Shown piece by piece: positions 11,225-20,071 of a DNA stretch of 20,166 nt. The position numbers and the translations under genes are program-made. Each line of letters starts with the position of its first letter. The first letter of the stretch is position 1. The stretch spans positions 1 through 20,166 of the forward strand of contig NCSJ02000527.1 of NCBI GenBank assembly GCA_002812745.2, in the 5' to 3' direction. The DNA is from Scytalidium lignicola (Eukaryota > Ascomycota > Leotiomycetes). The notes below the pieces were generated by a model. The model did not search any database. It was not told where the DNA came from and saw nothing but the letters and a program-made list of their open reading frames with translations.

Positions 11225-11544
11225 CTTGTTTGTTGTTGTTCGGTCGACTGACTGATCGTCAAAATTTCGAGAAGTTTAGATAAATGTTTGTGGGCACTAG
11301 TTAAATCGATTGCCGAGGTGTGTTGTGTCCTGAGGCACAATTTTTTTGGTTCAAATTTCGAAATTTCCATTCGCCAACGTCTTACTTCCTTTCTTATTTA
11401 TTCTACTAGGATCTCAATATTCCAACATTTTCCTCAGGCAATCCTCGAGTTGGTGTTTCAAGACACTAACTATTACAACGTGGATGGTAATGGAATAACT
11501 GTTTTCTTCTTTTGGTTTCAACTTGTGAAATCAAGAAAGTGAAA
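11225..11544. promoter_or_regulatory. Head-to-head promoter region, RPS14 and TYR1
   Basis: 320 bases between the divergent start codons at 11224 (-) and 11545 (+). It holds both core promoters. T-rich tracts occur at 11341-11347 and 11501-11520. I could not identify specific regulatory motifs with confidence. Confidence 0.5.
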
Positions 11545-13351
11545 ATGGCCTCCAGCAACACGCCGGACATGATGTCCAATTTCGTAGTTGGGATCATCGG
11601 TATGGGAGACATGGGCAAAATGTATGCCCGGCGGCTCAGCGAAGCTGGATGGAGGTAAAACTAACCCCTGGTGAAGCTTTACAATCGCTGGCCCTATAGT
11701 GTTTTGGTTAGTTTATTTCTCTTCCTATCCGTTCTTATTCCTGCTTTCAATGATGACTTGAGCGCATTTGGCTTGAGTATTGCATTCGGCCGTCCCGTCT
11801 GCCATTCTGGTACCGGGCATGGCTGTTTGCAGTCACTGTTGAAAAATCTCAGCTACCTTATTATATTTTGTCTGAAACTTAGCGTCAACCTTTAAATTTG
11901 CCATCATACTTCTAGTTAAAGAGCAGCAACTAACATGGTTCTCTCCAGATACAGTAATCATCTAAATATGTACTGACCGGATGCAATTAGAGTCAAGGCC
12001 TGTGATAGGGAAGAGAAATATGAGAGCTTGTACAATGAATTCGCAGATAGAGTATATATCTTTGTATATAGTACCACCCTGCAGCACATGCTGAGATATC
12101 CATAGAAGCAAATACAAATATTACGCAATGGACATCTTGTTTCCAGAGCCAGCGACTACATAATATATAATGTTGAGGCGGCTTCGATTGATAAAGTTGT
12201 CGCACAATATGGACCATGTATGCACTGTAAAGACCCGTTTATGGTGTCCGTGAATATTAATGAAAATTTAGCTACGAAGCAAGGCGCTATTGTTGGTGGC
12301 CAGACTTCATGCAAAGCCCCAGAGATTGCAGCTTTTGAGGAGCATCTTCCTGCAGATGTAGATATAGTATCATGCCATTCTCTTCACGGGCCAAGTGTTG
12401 ATCCTCGTGGGCAGCCATTGGTAAGAAGTCTTGGATTCAAATCAATGATGAGTGTTAATGTAGGTTTCTTAGGTTATCATCAAACATCGTGCCTCCCAGG
12501 AGAGCTTTGATAAAGTCGAGAAAGTCCTATCATGTCTTCAATCCCAACATGTCTACCTTTCCGCAGCACAACATGATCGAATAACAGCCGACACCCAAGC
12601 AGTCACCCATGCTGCCTTCCTCAGTATGGGTAAAGCGTGGCATGCTAATCAACAATTCCCGTGGGAAATAGCCCGCTACGTAGGAGGAATCGAAAACGTA
12701 AAAATCAATCTAACTCTGCGTATATACTCGCAGAAATGGCATGTCTATGCAGGTCTCGCCATTCTTAATCCGGATGCTAAGCTACAGATCAAGCAGTACG
12801 CTCAATCCGTGACGGACCTGTTTAAATTAATGCTCGAAGGACATGGTGATGAGTTTGAGAAGCGTATCAAGAAAGCTGGAGCTGCCGTGTTCGGATCGCA
12901 GCAGACACAGCATGAGCTCCTTCTCAGGGACGACGTGCTGGATCGCTTCTCACTTGGCAAAAAGCCTGACAAGCCAACTCCAAACAACCATTTAAGTCTC
13001 CTGGCTATGGTAGACTGCTGGTCACAACTAGGAATTGTTCCATATGACCACATGATCTGCTCCACACCTTTGTTCCGTTTGTGGCTAGGGGTAACAGAGT
13101 ATCTGTTCCGGCAGCCAGCCATATTAGATGAGGTTATTCGTATTGCAATCGAAGACAACACGTTTAGATCCGATGATTTAGAGTTCACATTTGCAGCAAG
13201 AGGATGGTCTGATTGTGTTACTTTTGGGGATTTCGAGTCTTATAAGGACCGGTTTCAGAGTACACAGAAGTTCTTCGAACCTAGATTTGCCGATGCGACA
13301 AAGGTTGGAAATGAGATGATGAAGACTATCCTCGAGAATATACGCAAGTAG
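11545..13351 (+). CDS. TYR1: Prephenate dehydrogenase (NADP+), tyrosine biosynthesis
   Basis: Five exons, 11545-11654, 11991-12051, 12106-12217, 12272-12420 and 12473-13351, give 436 residues, close to yeast Tyr1. The enzyme converts prephenate to 4-hydroxyphenylpyruvate with NADP+. The Rossmann nucleotide loop is GIIGMGDMG at about residues 17-25, followed by ARRLSEAGWRVKACDREEKY. Further landmarks are NGHLVSRASDYIIYNVEA, GAIVGGQTSCKAPEIAAFEEHLP, HSLHGPSVDPRGQPLVIIKHR (family active-site His segment) and the helical dimerisation region with SMGKAWHANQQFPWE. Introns 2-4 are 52-54 nt, but intron 1 is 336 nt with donor GTAAAA; retaining it gives an immediate stop after Trp-Arg. Exon 2 (61 nt) and the joint FADR-KQIQIL were chosen for phase and family fit and are the least certain parts. 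It shares a promoter region with RPS14. Confidence 0.92.
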
Positions 13352-13786
13352 ACTGAAATTATAGGGAAAGATGGCTACTGAATGGGTGGTATTTTGGAGG
13401 TTCTGGAAGTCGTGGGATAGTGCTATTGGTTAAATCCAGCACCTTTTTAGTGTTAATTATGTCTTATAAGAATCGGAATATCATGGCTTTCAAAGATTAA
13501 AATTTGTCGTGTCCAGTTGGTGACCCAGTTTCTGAATAGCTGGTCAAGCTGAGAATCGATTTATCTTTCCAAATGAAGGAATCGAAACAAATGATTACTT
13601 CATTTCACGTCCAGCGTCCATGGCATCAGAGCATTCACTTCTCAAAAGATATATCGCATGCCAGCTGAACCTTGCATATATATTTTTTTGCTAAAAGTCT
13701 ACAACCGGCGCACAGAAAGGCCCATCCATTGCAAATGCAGCAGGAAAAACTCTCCCAATCCCAAACACCACCCAAACCACCGATCC
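13352..13786. other. Tail-to-tail intergenic region, TYR1 and RPS16
   Basis: 435 bases between the TYR1 stop (+) and the RPS16 stop (-), expected to hold both 3' UTRs. Frames of 76 and 112 codons on the plus strand from 13658 and 13672 run antisense into RPS16 and are shadows. No structure of note. Confidence 0.5.
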
Positions 13787-14450
13787 TTAACGGTACGATT
13801 TCTGGTATCTGGCTCTGGCACCTGGACCCTATATGGCTGTCAGAAAAGTATTTCACCACCAACAACACTAAAAGCAAAGAGTTCCTGAAACATACACCGA
13901 ACTTCTTGGGCTCACAACGTCTGTTATCCGCTACTAACAGAGTCCTGTCGTATTGCACAAACGCTTGCTTCAACTGGTTCTTCGAGTGCTCGTCGACGAA
14001 TTTCTGGTAGTACGCGACGAGGGACTTGGCGATGGCCTGACGGATGGCATAGATCTGAGATGTGTGTCCACCTCCGGTGACGCGAACTCTGATATCAACG
14101 CCGGAAAATTTGTCGAGGCCCACAATCAGGAGTGGTTCGTAGATCTTGAATCGAAGGATTTCGGGTTGGACGAGGTTCAAGGGCTTTCCGTTAACCTTGA
14201 TGAGACCCTTTCCTGCCTATTTGTTCAAATTAATTTTTGTCAGTTATTTTCCTTCCCTCCTAGGTCGTTCAGCTGTCGTCTCGATCATACCTTGCAATGG
14301 GCCACAGCCGTTGCTATTTTAAAGAATTAAAATTAGTAAATTATCCTCTCAAATTTTCATCTGACAGAGTCGCAGGAGTCTCCAAACAACTACAAACATA
14401 CCGGTCTTCTTCTTGCCGAAGCATTGAACACTCTGGGTAGTCGAGGCCAT
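13787..14450 (-). CDS. rps16: 40S ribosomal protein S16 (uS9)
   Basis: Four exons on the minus strand, 14450-14402, 14313-14291, 14216-13896 and 13828-13787, give 144 residues, matching the family. Introns are 88, 74 and 67 nt with donors GTATGT, GTATGA and GTATGT and TAG acceptors. Exon 2 is only 23 nt. uS9 lies in the head of the 40S subunit and its C-terminal tail reaches the P-site tRNA. Landmarks are [87 protein letters not shown] and the invariant end [10 protein letters not shown]. The third donor was placed after TTC GGT because only that joint gives FGGPGARAR. The gene is divergent from SNF8. Identification is certain at family level. Confidence 0.97.
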
Positions 14451-14761
14451 GGTTGCGGTTGGCGTAGCTCGACTGTTGTCTTTGGATAGATTCGATCGAA
14501 ACGTTGCGGCTACTTTCTCGCCTTTCAGTTTTCTCTCTATTTTCGCGAATTCGTTAGGGTTTGGGTACCCCACAAGCCCAGAACCGCTTAGCGCCCATGC
14601 ACTGACCAGAAGGTCTTATCGCCGACCGGCATAGGACCTCGACTGGCTCGAGTTACTTGAAGTATATAGTTCTCGTACATCATCCAACGTGACCAAATGT
14701 GAACCAGCCTGTGAAAGATTGCTATGGAATAAGAAAGAATTTTCAAGGCACCATCTTTTCC
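14451..14761. promoter_or_regulatory. Head-to-head promoter region, RPS16 and SNF8
   Basis: 311 bases between the divergent start codons at 14450 (-) and 14762 (+). It is the shortest of the three divergent promoters. Frames across it are shadows; one (from 14699) is in phase with SNF8, but the conserved start is the later ATG. No clear TATA box. Confidence 0.5.
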
Positions 14762-15624
14762 ATGTCTCGAAAAGCGGTGGGCCTTGCGGCCTTCGACCGC
14801 TCCCGCATAACCTCCGCCCAATATGCAACTCACGGCTCTGCCCTCCGTTCCTCGCATGCCACATCTCTAGCAACCCAGCTCTCCGTCTTCCGCTCTCTCC
14901 TCCAGCAATTTGCGCAAACGCATGCCAAAGACATCCGCTCGAATCCATCCTTCCGCGCCGAATTTGCGCGCATGTGCTCTGCTATTGGCGTTGATCCTTT
15001 GGCAAGCAGTAGCGGGAAGGATGGAGGTGGAGGTAGTTTCTGGGCGCAGATGTTGGGGGGAAGCGTCAATGACTTTTATTTCGAGCTTGCAGTAAAAGTA
15101 GTGGAAGTATGTGGTCAAACGCGGGAAGAGAATGGCGGACTTATTGGAGTCAAGGAGGTTCGGGATAGGATTATGAGGACCAGAATGGAAGGCGGTGCTG
15201 AGATTACAGAGTATGTTCGTTTCCTTTGAAAAGAGAGCTGCTTTTATGATAGCAACACTTGTACTAACGCCATCTTTTTCTTCTTCTTTTTGTTAGGGAT
15301 GATATCCTCCGTGCTGTCAATACTCTCAAACCGCTTGGGTCGTCGTATTCCATTCTTACAGTCGGCCATAAGGTTTATATCCGGTCCATACCAAAAGAGC
15401 TCAACACTGATCAAAGCGCTGTGCTGGAAGCAGCGCAGTTACTTGGATACGTGACTGTGTCTATGCTGATGTTGAATTTAAGATGGCCAAGGGCAAGAGC
15501 GAAAACTGCAATCGATGACTTGGTCCAGGAAAGCATGTTATGGGTCGATAAGCAGTGTAGCGAGTGGGAATACTGGAGCCCAGGATTTATGCTTGAAGCT
15601 GACGAAGGTGGTAACGGAGAGTGA
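14762..15624 (+). CDS. SNF8: ESCRT-II subunit Vps22/Snf8 (EAP30)
   Basis: Two exons, 14762-15210 and 15297-15624, give 258 residues, as in the human orthologue. The 86 nt intron starts GTATGT, has a perfect TACTAAC near 15262 and ends GTTAG. Snf8 forms the ESCRT-II core with Vps25 and Vps36 on endosomes, sorting ubiquitinated membrane proteins into multivesicular bodies. The start at MSRKAVGLAAFDR is chosen over an in-frame ATG at 14699 because orthologues begin with a short helix of this kind. Landmarks are LATQLSVFRSLLQQFA, NPSFRAEFARMCSAIGVDPLAS, FYFELAVKVVEVC, and in exon 2 the winged-helix segments DDILRAVNTLKPLGSSYSIL and TAIDDLVQESMLWVDKQ, ending WSPGFMLEA. A short Gly-rich loop (GKDGGGGSFW) is seen at about 84-93. 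It is divergent from RPS16. The gene context gives no further clue. Confidence 0.94.
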
Positions 15625-16583
15625 GAGTAGTTGGATTACGACGAAATGTCGCGGACTTTGCTATGAAGCTCTTCAGGATTCAACTATGAGGACATCATTT
15701 GCTAGAGCACTCCGGGTTGAATCACTCTTGGGGAGTGAGACCTTAGATATACGCTATAGGGCGTATAGAGCATCCTGTGATAGAATTCCCAGAGAGTTCC
15801 AGAGAGGGGATGTCGTGGATGCGTAAATCGGGGTCGGATAGCATTGGATGACTCTCAAAGCAGATCTGTTCACAAACTCTGTAAAGATGGGAGGGGGGAA
15901 GCAAAGTCAATATCCAGTCTAAGGATAGGTTGGTTTTATCAACGTATATGTCCCAACGCACTGTTACTGTTTGGGCTCACAATATCCTCAAACTCAGAAT
16001 GTCATTAGGATTCCAAGAGTTCATATATGGAGAATAGCAACGCAGATACTCGGTCACGGAAGTGCAGTCGGGTACATCAAGAAGTATGAGTCATCATGAG
16101 GGATATAAATTAGACAAATAAATGGAATCATCGTTGAACTGCATAAAATACATTAAGTTTAAAATCCAGCCTACCCATTTTGTTACGTATCATGGGGACT
16201 CTCTCTGCGGCTATTTTCCTTTTCATGTATTTTATTTCTCTCCCCCAACAAATATCCGATCATATTGAGAAAAAAACGCACAGATAAGCAAAAACATATT
16301 GAACTCCCATGCCACGACAAAGGGTTGACGCCGAAGAATGGTAATTCGAAACGAAAGAGTCGTCTTCATCTGTAGATGCTAAGTAACAAAGATGTGGCGT
16401 TTTGCGTCGGAAGACGATAGAAGAGACCCTGATCCAGGATTTCAAACTAAAGCCGCCCCCAAGGTAATTCTCCAGAACGGGAATAAAAGGTAGCCAGCTA
16501 ATATATCCAAGATTTTCCCCTTCCCCCCCAAGAGGCATATACAAAAATTGACCCAACCAACCACAGAGACCCAGAATTCAGTC
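15625..16583. other. Tail-to-tail intergenic region with one hairpin
   Basis: 959 bases between the SNF8 stop (+) and the stop of the membrane-protein gene (-). The first part continues open in another frame to 15826 (103 codons in all, antiphase with SNF8), which I take as chance. A perfect 7 bp inverted repeat with a 6-base loop lies at 15748-15767. The remainder is AT-rich; a minus frame at 16260-16556 (98 codons) shows no protein features. No RNA gene recognised. Confidence 0.5.
15748..15767. repeat. Perfect 7 bp inverted repeat in SNF8 3' region
   Basis: TATACGC at 15748-15754 and GCGTATA at 15761-15767, separated by TATAGG. It can fold into a short hairpin in the transcript, 124 bases after the SNF8 stop codon. 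It could be a 3' UTR structure or chance. Confidence 0.5.
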
Positions 16584-17186
16584 TTAATTCCACTCACTCT
16601 TCTCCTTCAAGCCCCCAATACTATTCATATCGATACTCTGGAACTTCTGTCCATCCTTTACCTCCTTCTCATAAGCAGGCAACTGCTCCTCCTCATGGTG
16701 CAGTGGTTCTAGGCCAACACCTCCTGTTTCCGAGATGCGGACTACCACAACGCGTCCAGACTTGGGTCTACCGCTCGCATCCGTCTCGTCAGGAAATGTA
16801 ATCCTAATTTCTGGAACTGGAGAGGTTGGCGTCATAGGGCTTTGTGGCGACTTCTGGCTTGGCGAGATAGGAGCCTTCTCGTCGCTATACGGATAATACG
16901 GAGGTGTGTTGACGGTGTTGATGGTTAAACCGTGTGGGTTTTTCAAATCTGAGACTGAAGAAGCCGAGTGAGGGTTTTCGTTATAAAGAGGGAGTTCCTC
17001 ATTACGACGGCGCATGCGCATTCGTCGGAGAAAGAAGAGTGCTCCCAGGAGCAGGAGAGAAACGAAGATAAGGACCAGGAGGGCAATAAGAAGGTTTAAC
17101 ATCGATGGAGAGATTCCACTTGAACTAGACGAGCCATCACGACGGCGAAGGGTGGTGCTACTGAGGGAAGCTAAAAGAGATGACAT
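16584..17186 (-). CDS. Single-pass membrane protein with PY-type motifs
   Basis: One uninterrupted frame of 200 residues. A Ser-rich N-terminus of 28 residues is followed by one hydrophobic helix at 29-53 (LLIALLVLIFVSLLLLGAL) and then RRMRMRRR at 54-61; by the positive-inside rule the short N-terminus faces the lumen or exterior and the long tail the cytosol. No cleavable signal peptide is evident. The tail holds LPLY at 65-68, PPYY at 95-98 and LPAY at 169-172, the L/PPxY form bound by WW domains of Rsp5/Nedd4-type ubiquitin ligases, plus five Ser/Thr-Pro sites between 108 and 123. A compact segment EIRITFPDE...GRVVVVRI at 126-151 may form strands. I know no function for it; a small adaptor or a sensor-like protein of the plasma membrane or endosome is possible. 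The start at 17186 is the first ATG and gives a plausible topology. Confidence 0.8.
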   Translation of the reverse strand: MSSLLASLSSTTLRRRDGSSSSSGISPSMLNLLIALLVLIFVSLLLLGALFFLRRMRMRRRNEELPLYNENPHSASSVSDLKNPHGLTINTVNTPPYYPYSDEKAPISPSQKSPQSPMTPTSPVPEIRITFPDETDASGRPKSGRVVVVRISETGGVGLEPLHHEEEQLPAYEKEVKDGQKFQSIDMNSIGGLKEKSEWN

Positions 17187-17700
17187 CGTGTATTTATCGT
17201 TAATCGCAGTCGTTTCAGCGCATTAGATGGTGTTATGCGGATGATAGAGTTGAGTATTTCCCTGATAATATTTGAGAAGAATGTAGCTGTCTATAGAGGT
17301 GTTAATTAGCCTTCTGTTTACACACGGCATTATCTTCCCCCATCACTAATCACTGATACATGTAGTAGTATGTATAACAACTCCAACTGGAGCATCCAAG
17401 AACCATCGTGCTCGGAAGGTATGGAGAGGTTCGATTCGACTTACCCAGAGCGCGCAGATATGGCGATAAGGTCGAACTCAATTGACGTCTCACAGTCGGG
17501 TTACTCGAAATACCTCAAAAATACCAAAGAAGGAGCGAACGGCAATCAGCTTAAAGGAGTGAAGCTGATCAACCACCAAGAATGAGCGTGGATATCCCGA
17601 AGGAAAAGAATGAGTGAAAGGAGCGATGTGCTGGTGGTGGTGTGAAGAGTCGTGAAAAGGGACGACCACGGCGACGATAGTAGAAGGGGTAGAAGGGAGA

Positions 17701-17712
17701 GAAGGGCCCTTC
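17701..17712. repeat. 12 bp perfect palindrome at a purine/pyrimidine switch
   Basis: GAAGGGCCCTTC equals its own reverse complement. It is preceded by an almost pure purine run (about 17670-17706) and followed, after a short gap, by a pyrimidine-rich run to about 17765. It is 515 bases upstream of the membrane-protein start codon. Confidence 0.6.
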
Positions 17713-18162
17713 GTCGAGGCGAGCTCTTCTCCCCCTTCGTTCCTTCGTTCCCACCTTCCTTCCTATCACAGTCGGGGGTGCGTGCCCTTGAGGGCAGGCT
17801 TGACCATGGAGGCCGGTTTCTATTGGTCTAGAAGAGCACGAAGAGCACTGAGTGCCTTGGAAGTGAGGAATCCAACGGCATTTCAGGGTCTAGTGGTGAC
17901 CAAAACCCCTAAGCGCCCTTGGACTGTGCTACTTTGGGGCAAGCGTTGCCGGTACCTGGCATCCTAGCCAATCACATTGCGCCAACACTGGGTCTCCGGA
18001 AATGAAGAGCTGCTGGCGCGTGCCCTGTCAAAAGATTGACCATCTGTGATTCGATTCGTCTCTGCATCCTCGAGTCTCTTTAAATACCCTCATCGTCCGC
18101 AAACGTCATTCAGCGGCAAAGCATTCGTGCAGTCAATGAGTGGCACGCACGGATATTAGAAC

Positions 18163-18377
18163 ATGTCGAAAGATACCGCTGGGAAGGTAGGTAATATATT
18201 CTTTTGATCCCGATTGCTCTCCTTCATCCTGACTTTCTCGAGCTGCGCCTGACATCGAGACATGGGTACAGCGCGCTGACGCCCCACCGATAACATTACT
18301 ATTATTACTGTATTACACAGAACAGACGACAGAAACAAGAAAAATCTGGACTTATATTCACGTGCTGTGTCATGTGA
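18163..18377 (+). CDS. Speculative two-exon mini-gene ending in a CaaX box
   Basis: A possible 26-residue peptide from exons 18163-18186 and 18321-18377. The first exon reads MSKDTAGK and meets a GTAGGT donor; the acceptor is TTACACAG, and the second exon ends FTCCVM followed by TGA. The last four residues fit a farnesylation CaaX box. A TTTAAATA box lies 77 bases upstream of the ATG, and the ATG context is AAC ATG T. Precursors of fungal a-factor-like lipopeptide pheromones have this size and end, but they usually show an aromatic residue directly before the CaaX Cys, which this lacks. The intron is long (134 nt) and the acceptor is one of several. It may well be chance. Confidence 0.18.
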
Positions 18378-19352
18378 TTCGAGCTTCTGCAGTCCGAGTC
18401 CACATGCTCTGTAGACATTTTCAGACCTACTAGTTTGATGGAGATCAGCAGCGCATGAATCTGCTCAAAGCGACAGAAGCTAGGAGGCGGAATGGCCTGC
18501 CGCAGGAAAGGTACATCCCTAGCGTCTTGTTCAAGAGTACGTGGATCTTTGACTGGTAGCATTTCTGCCAGAACAACTTGTTTTGTAGGTCTCTTGCCCA
18601 GCCGAATCTGAGATATGATACCAGAAAGGTATGGCAGAGACTGATGCTACGCAAAATCTTTTACCTCTTTTAAATCGCTTCTCTTTAGAGAAGTTGGAGT
18701 CAGTCATCCTTTGTCATTTGTCTCATCATCCTAGATCTTCTAAGCAAACTTGTCACAGATCATATGCACTTCTCCTCTCTTCCTTTCTATCTCTCACTTT
18801 TTTTAAGGTTTAATCGGAGGAGAATATTCTTTGAAACCTTCAGATCTGAATGTCCACTGTCACTGGGCACTCCAACACGCCGTGTAACCGGATTGCGGAG
18901 GTTACCCAGCCAGATCATCTTGCTGTCACCGCCGCACAATAGATGCAGCCAGTAGCGAGAGATGAAATAGCGGTGTACCATGCACGGCACCGCATGGTGG
19001 ATTTAGGAATGAAGCAGAAGGAATGCTACCAAGTGGTGCGCCTCATTAAAGCTTTCTTTGATTCAAAAGCTGCCCAGAACTTTGTTGAGTGAAGGTCTAG
19101 AAAAATGGCCAGGCCGATGATGGCGCCCTTTATCGGTGGTCTTTTCTCAACTGAGCGAGATGCAGATATATGTGACAAGCGATTCGGCTGCACAAGGCTC
19201 TTGGTATGGAACGATGAATCATAGTAAGGCTCAGGCAATCGAATAAGGGTGTACGAGCAGACCCGTGGCCGAGGAAGACAGTATGTGGCATGCATTGTCT
19301 GGTGGTCCACTCAATGCAAGAAAGCGAGTTGCAGGTGTAAATGAGCATTGTT

Positions 19353-19422
19353 TTCTCGTCCCCGAGAAGTGTCTACGGGGCTCGCGAGGCTCGAAGGGCT
19401 CGAAGTGCTCGATTAAATCGAG
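19353..19422. repeat. Cluster of hairpin, 9 bp repeats and palindrome
   Basis: TTCTCG and CGAGAA at 19353-19368 form a 6 bp stem with loop TCCC. Four 9-base units follow at 19379-19414: GGCTCGCGA, GGCTCGAAG twice, and TGCTCGATT. The last unit overlaps an odd palindrome at 19408-19422, CTCGATT-A-AATCGAG. The three elements lie within 70 bases in otherwise featureless DNA. Confidence 0.6.
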
Positions 19423-19505
19423 ATTGCCCTGATTGTGGAGTATGAGAAAAGGCTCTGTCCGTATGTAGTCGGGCGATACTATAGGCAAAGCTGCAGCAGG
19501 ATGCG

Positions 19506-19525
19506 GTATGTTGCAGTATGTTGCA
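19506..19525. repeat. 10 bp direct tandem repeat
   Basis: GTATGTTGCA occurs twice in immediate succession and is followed by the first two bases of a third copy. It is too short to imply function. Confidence 0.5.
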
Positions 19526-20059
19526 GTGAGCCTTCCCATAGGACGCCACAATGACGCTCGCTGTACTCCGCTCGAGATTTGGAGCTGGGATTGTTTGTTT
19601 GTACGTAGAGTGAGAGGCTATGCGATCTCTTGAAGCTAAATGCGACCTGCCGAAGCCGAGACATGACTGGATCGAGCGAGGAGCCACCACTACAACGTGT
19701 AGATCTCCATGAAAGCTTTTCATTAATTAATATCTCTGCTTTTATGTTTCCACCGAGCCTTCTTTGTGGAGAACATGGCGCCACAATTTGCTGATAAGGC
19801 ATTGTTACCGTCTAATGATACTGTAAGCTCCCGTCAGAATGCGGCTGGTGGCGGCTTTCGAGAGACCTGATGGTGTATAGCAAAGAGAAAGTGCGGTGGA
19901 GCCTTTTTTTTCTATCCTGCTCGTCAGCTAGCCAGCCAGTCTACTTCTTAGTAATCTTGCCATTTTCTTTCCAAATCAGCCCAAGGTGTAAGCAACTAGG
20001 ATAAAGAGGTGAGGATGTCGTGCCTTCCCTAAGCAGCCATTCGGCACGGTACCATACCT

Positions 20060-20071
20060 TACAGTACTGTA
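20060..20071. repeat. 12 bp perfect palindrome
   Basis: TACAGTACTGTA equals its own reverse complement and lies nine bases beyond another small palindrome, GGTACC, at about 20049. It might be a dimeric protein site or chance. Confidence 0.45.

Noticed and set aside
13635..14180. 181-codon minus frame within RPS16
   Set aside because: It is exon 3 read through into the third intron; the [15 protein letters not shown] end requires splicing.
14314..14401. Intronic snoRNA in RPS16 intron 1
   Set aside because: AGATGAA only loosely resembles a C box and no paired D box with stem is seen.
14699..14761. Upstream in-frame ATG extending SNF8 by 21 residues
   Set aside because: The extension does not resemble Vps22 N-termini; the conserved protein starts MSRKAVGLAAFDR.
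17425..17450. tRNA B-box-like GGTTCGATTCG
   Set aside because: The flanking bases do not form a 5 bp T-stem and no A-box or acceptor stem is found at proper spacing.
17370..17585. 71-codon plus frame MYNNSNWSIQEP...
   Set aside because: Short, no recognisable motif or splice context; lies in the promoter region of the divergent minus gene.
19373..19802. Overlapping minus frames of 106-116 codons
   Set aside because: Three frames overlap on one strand, partly made of the 9 bp repeats, without family features.
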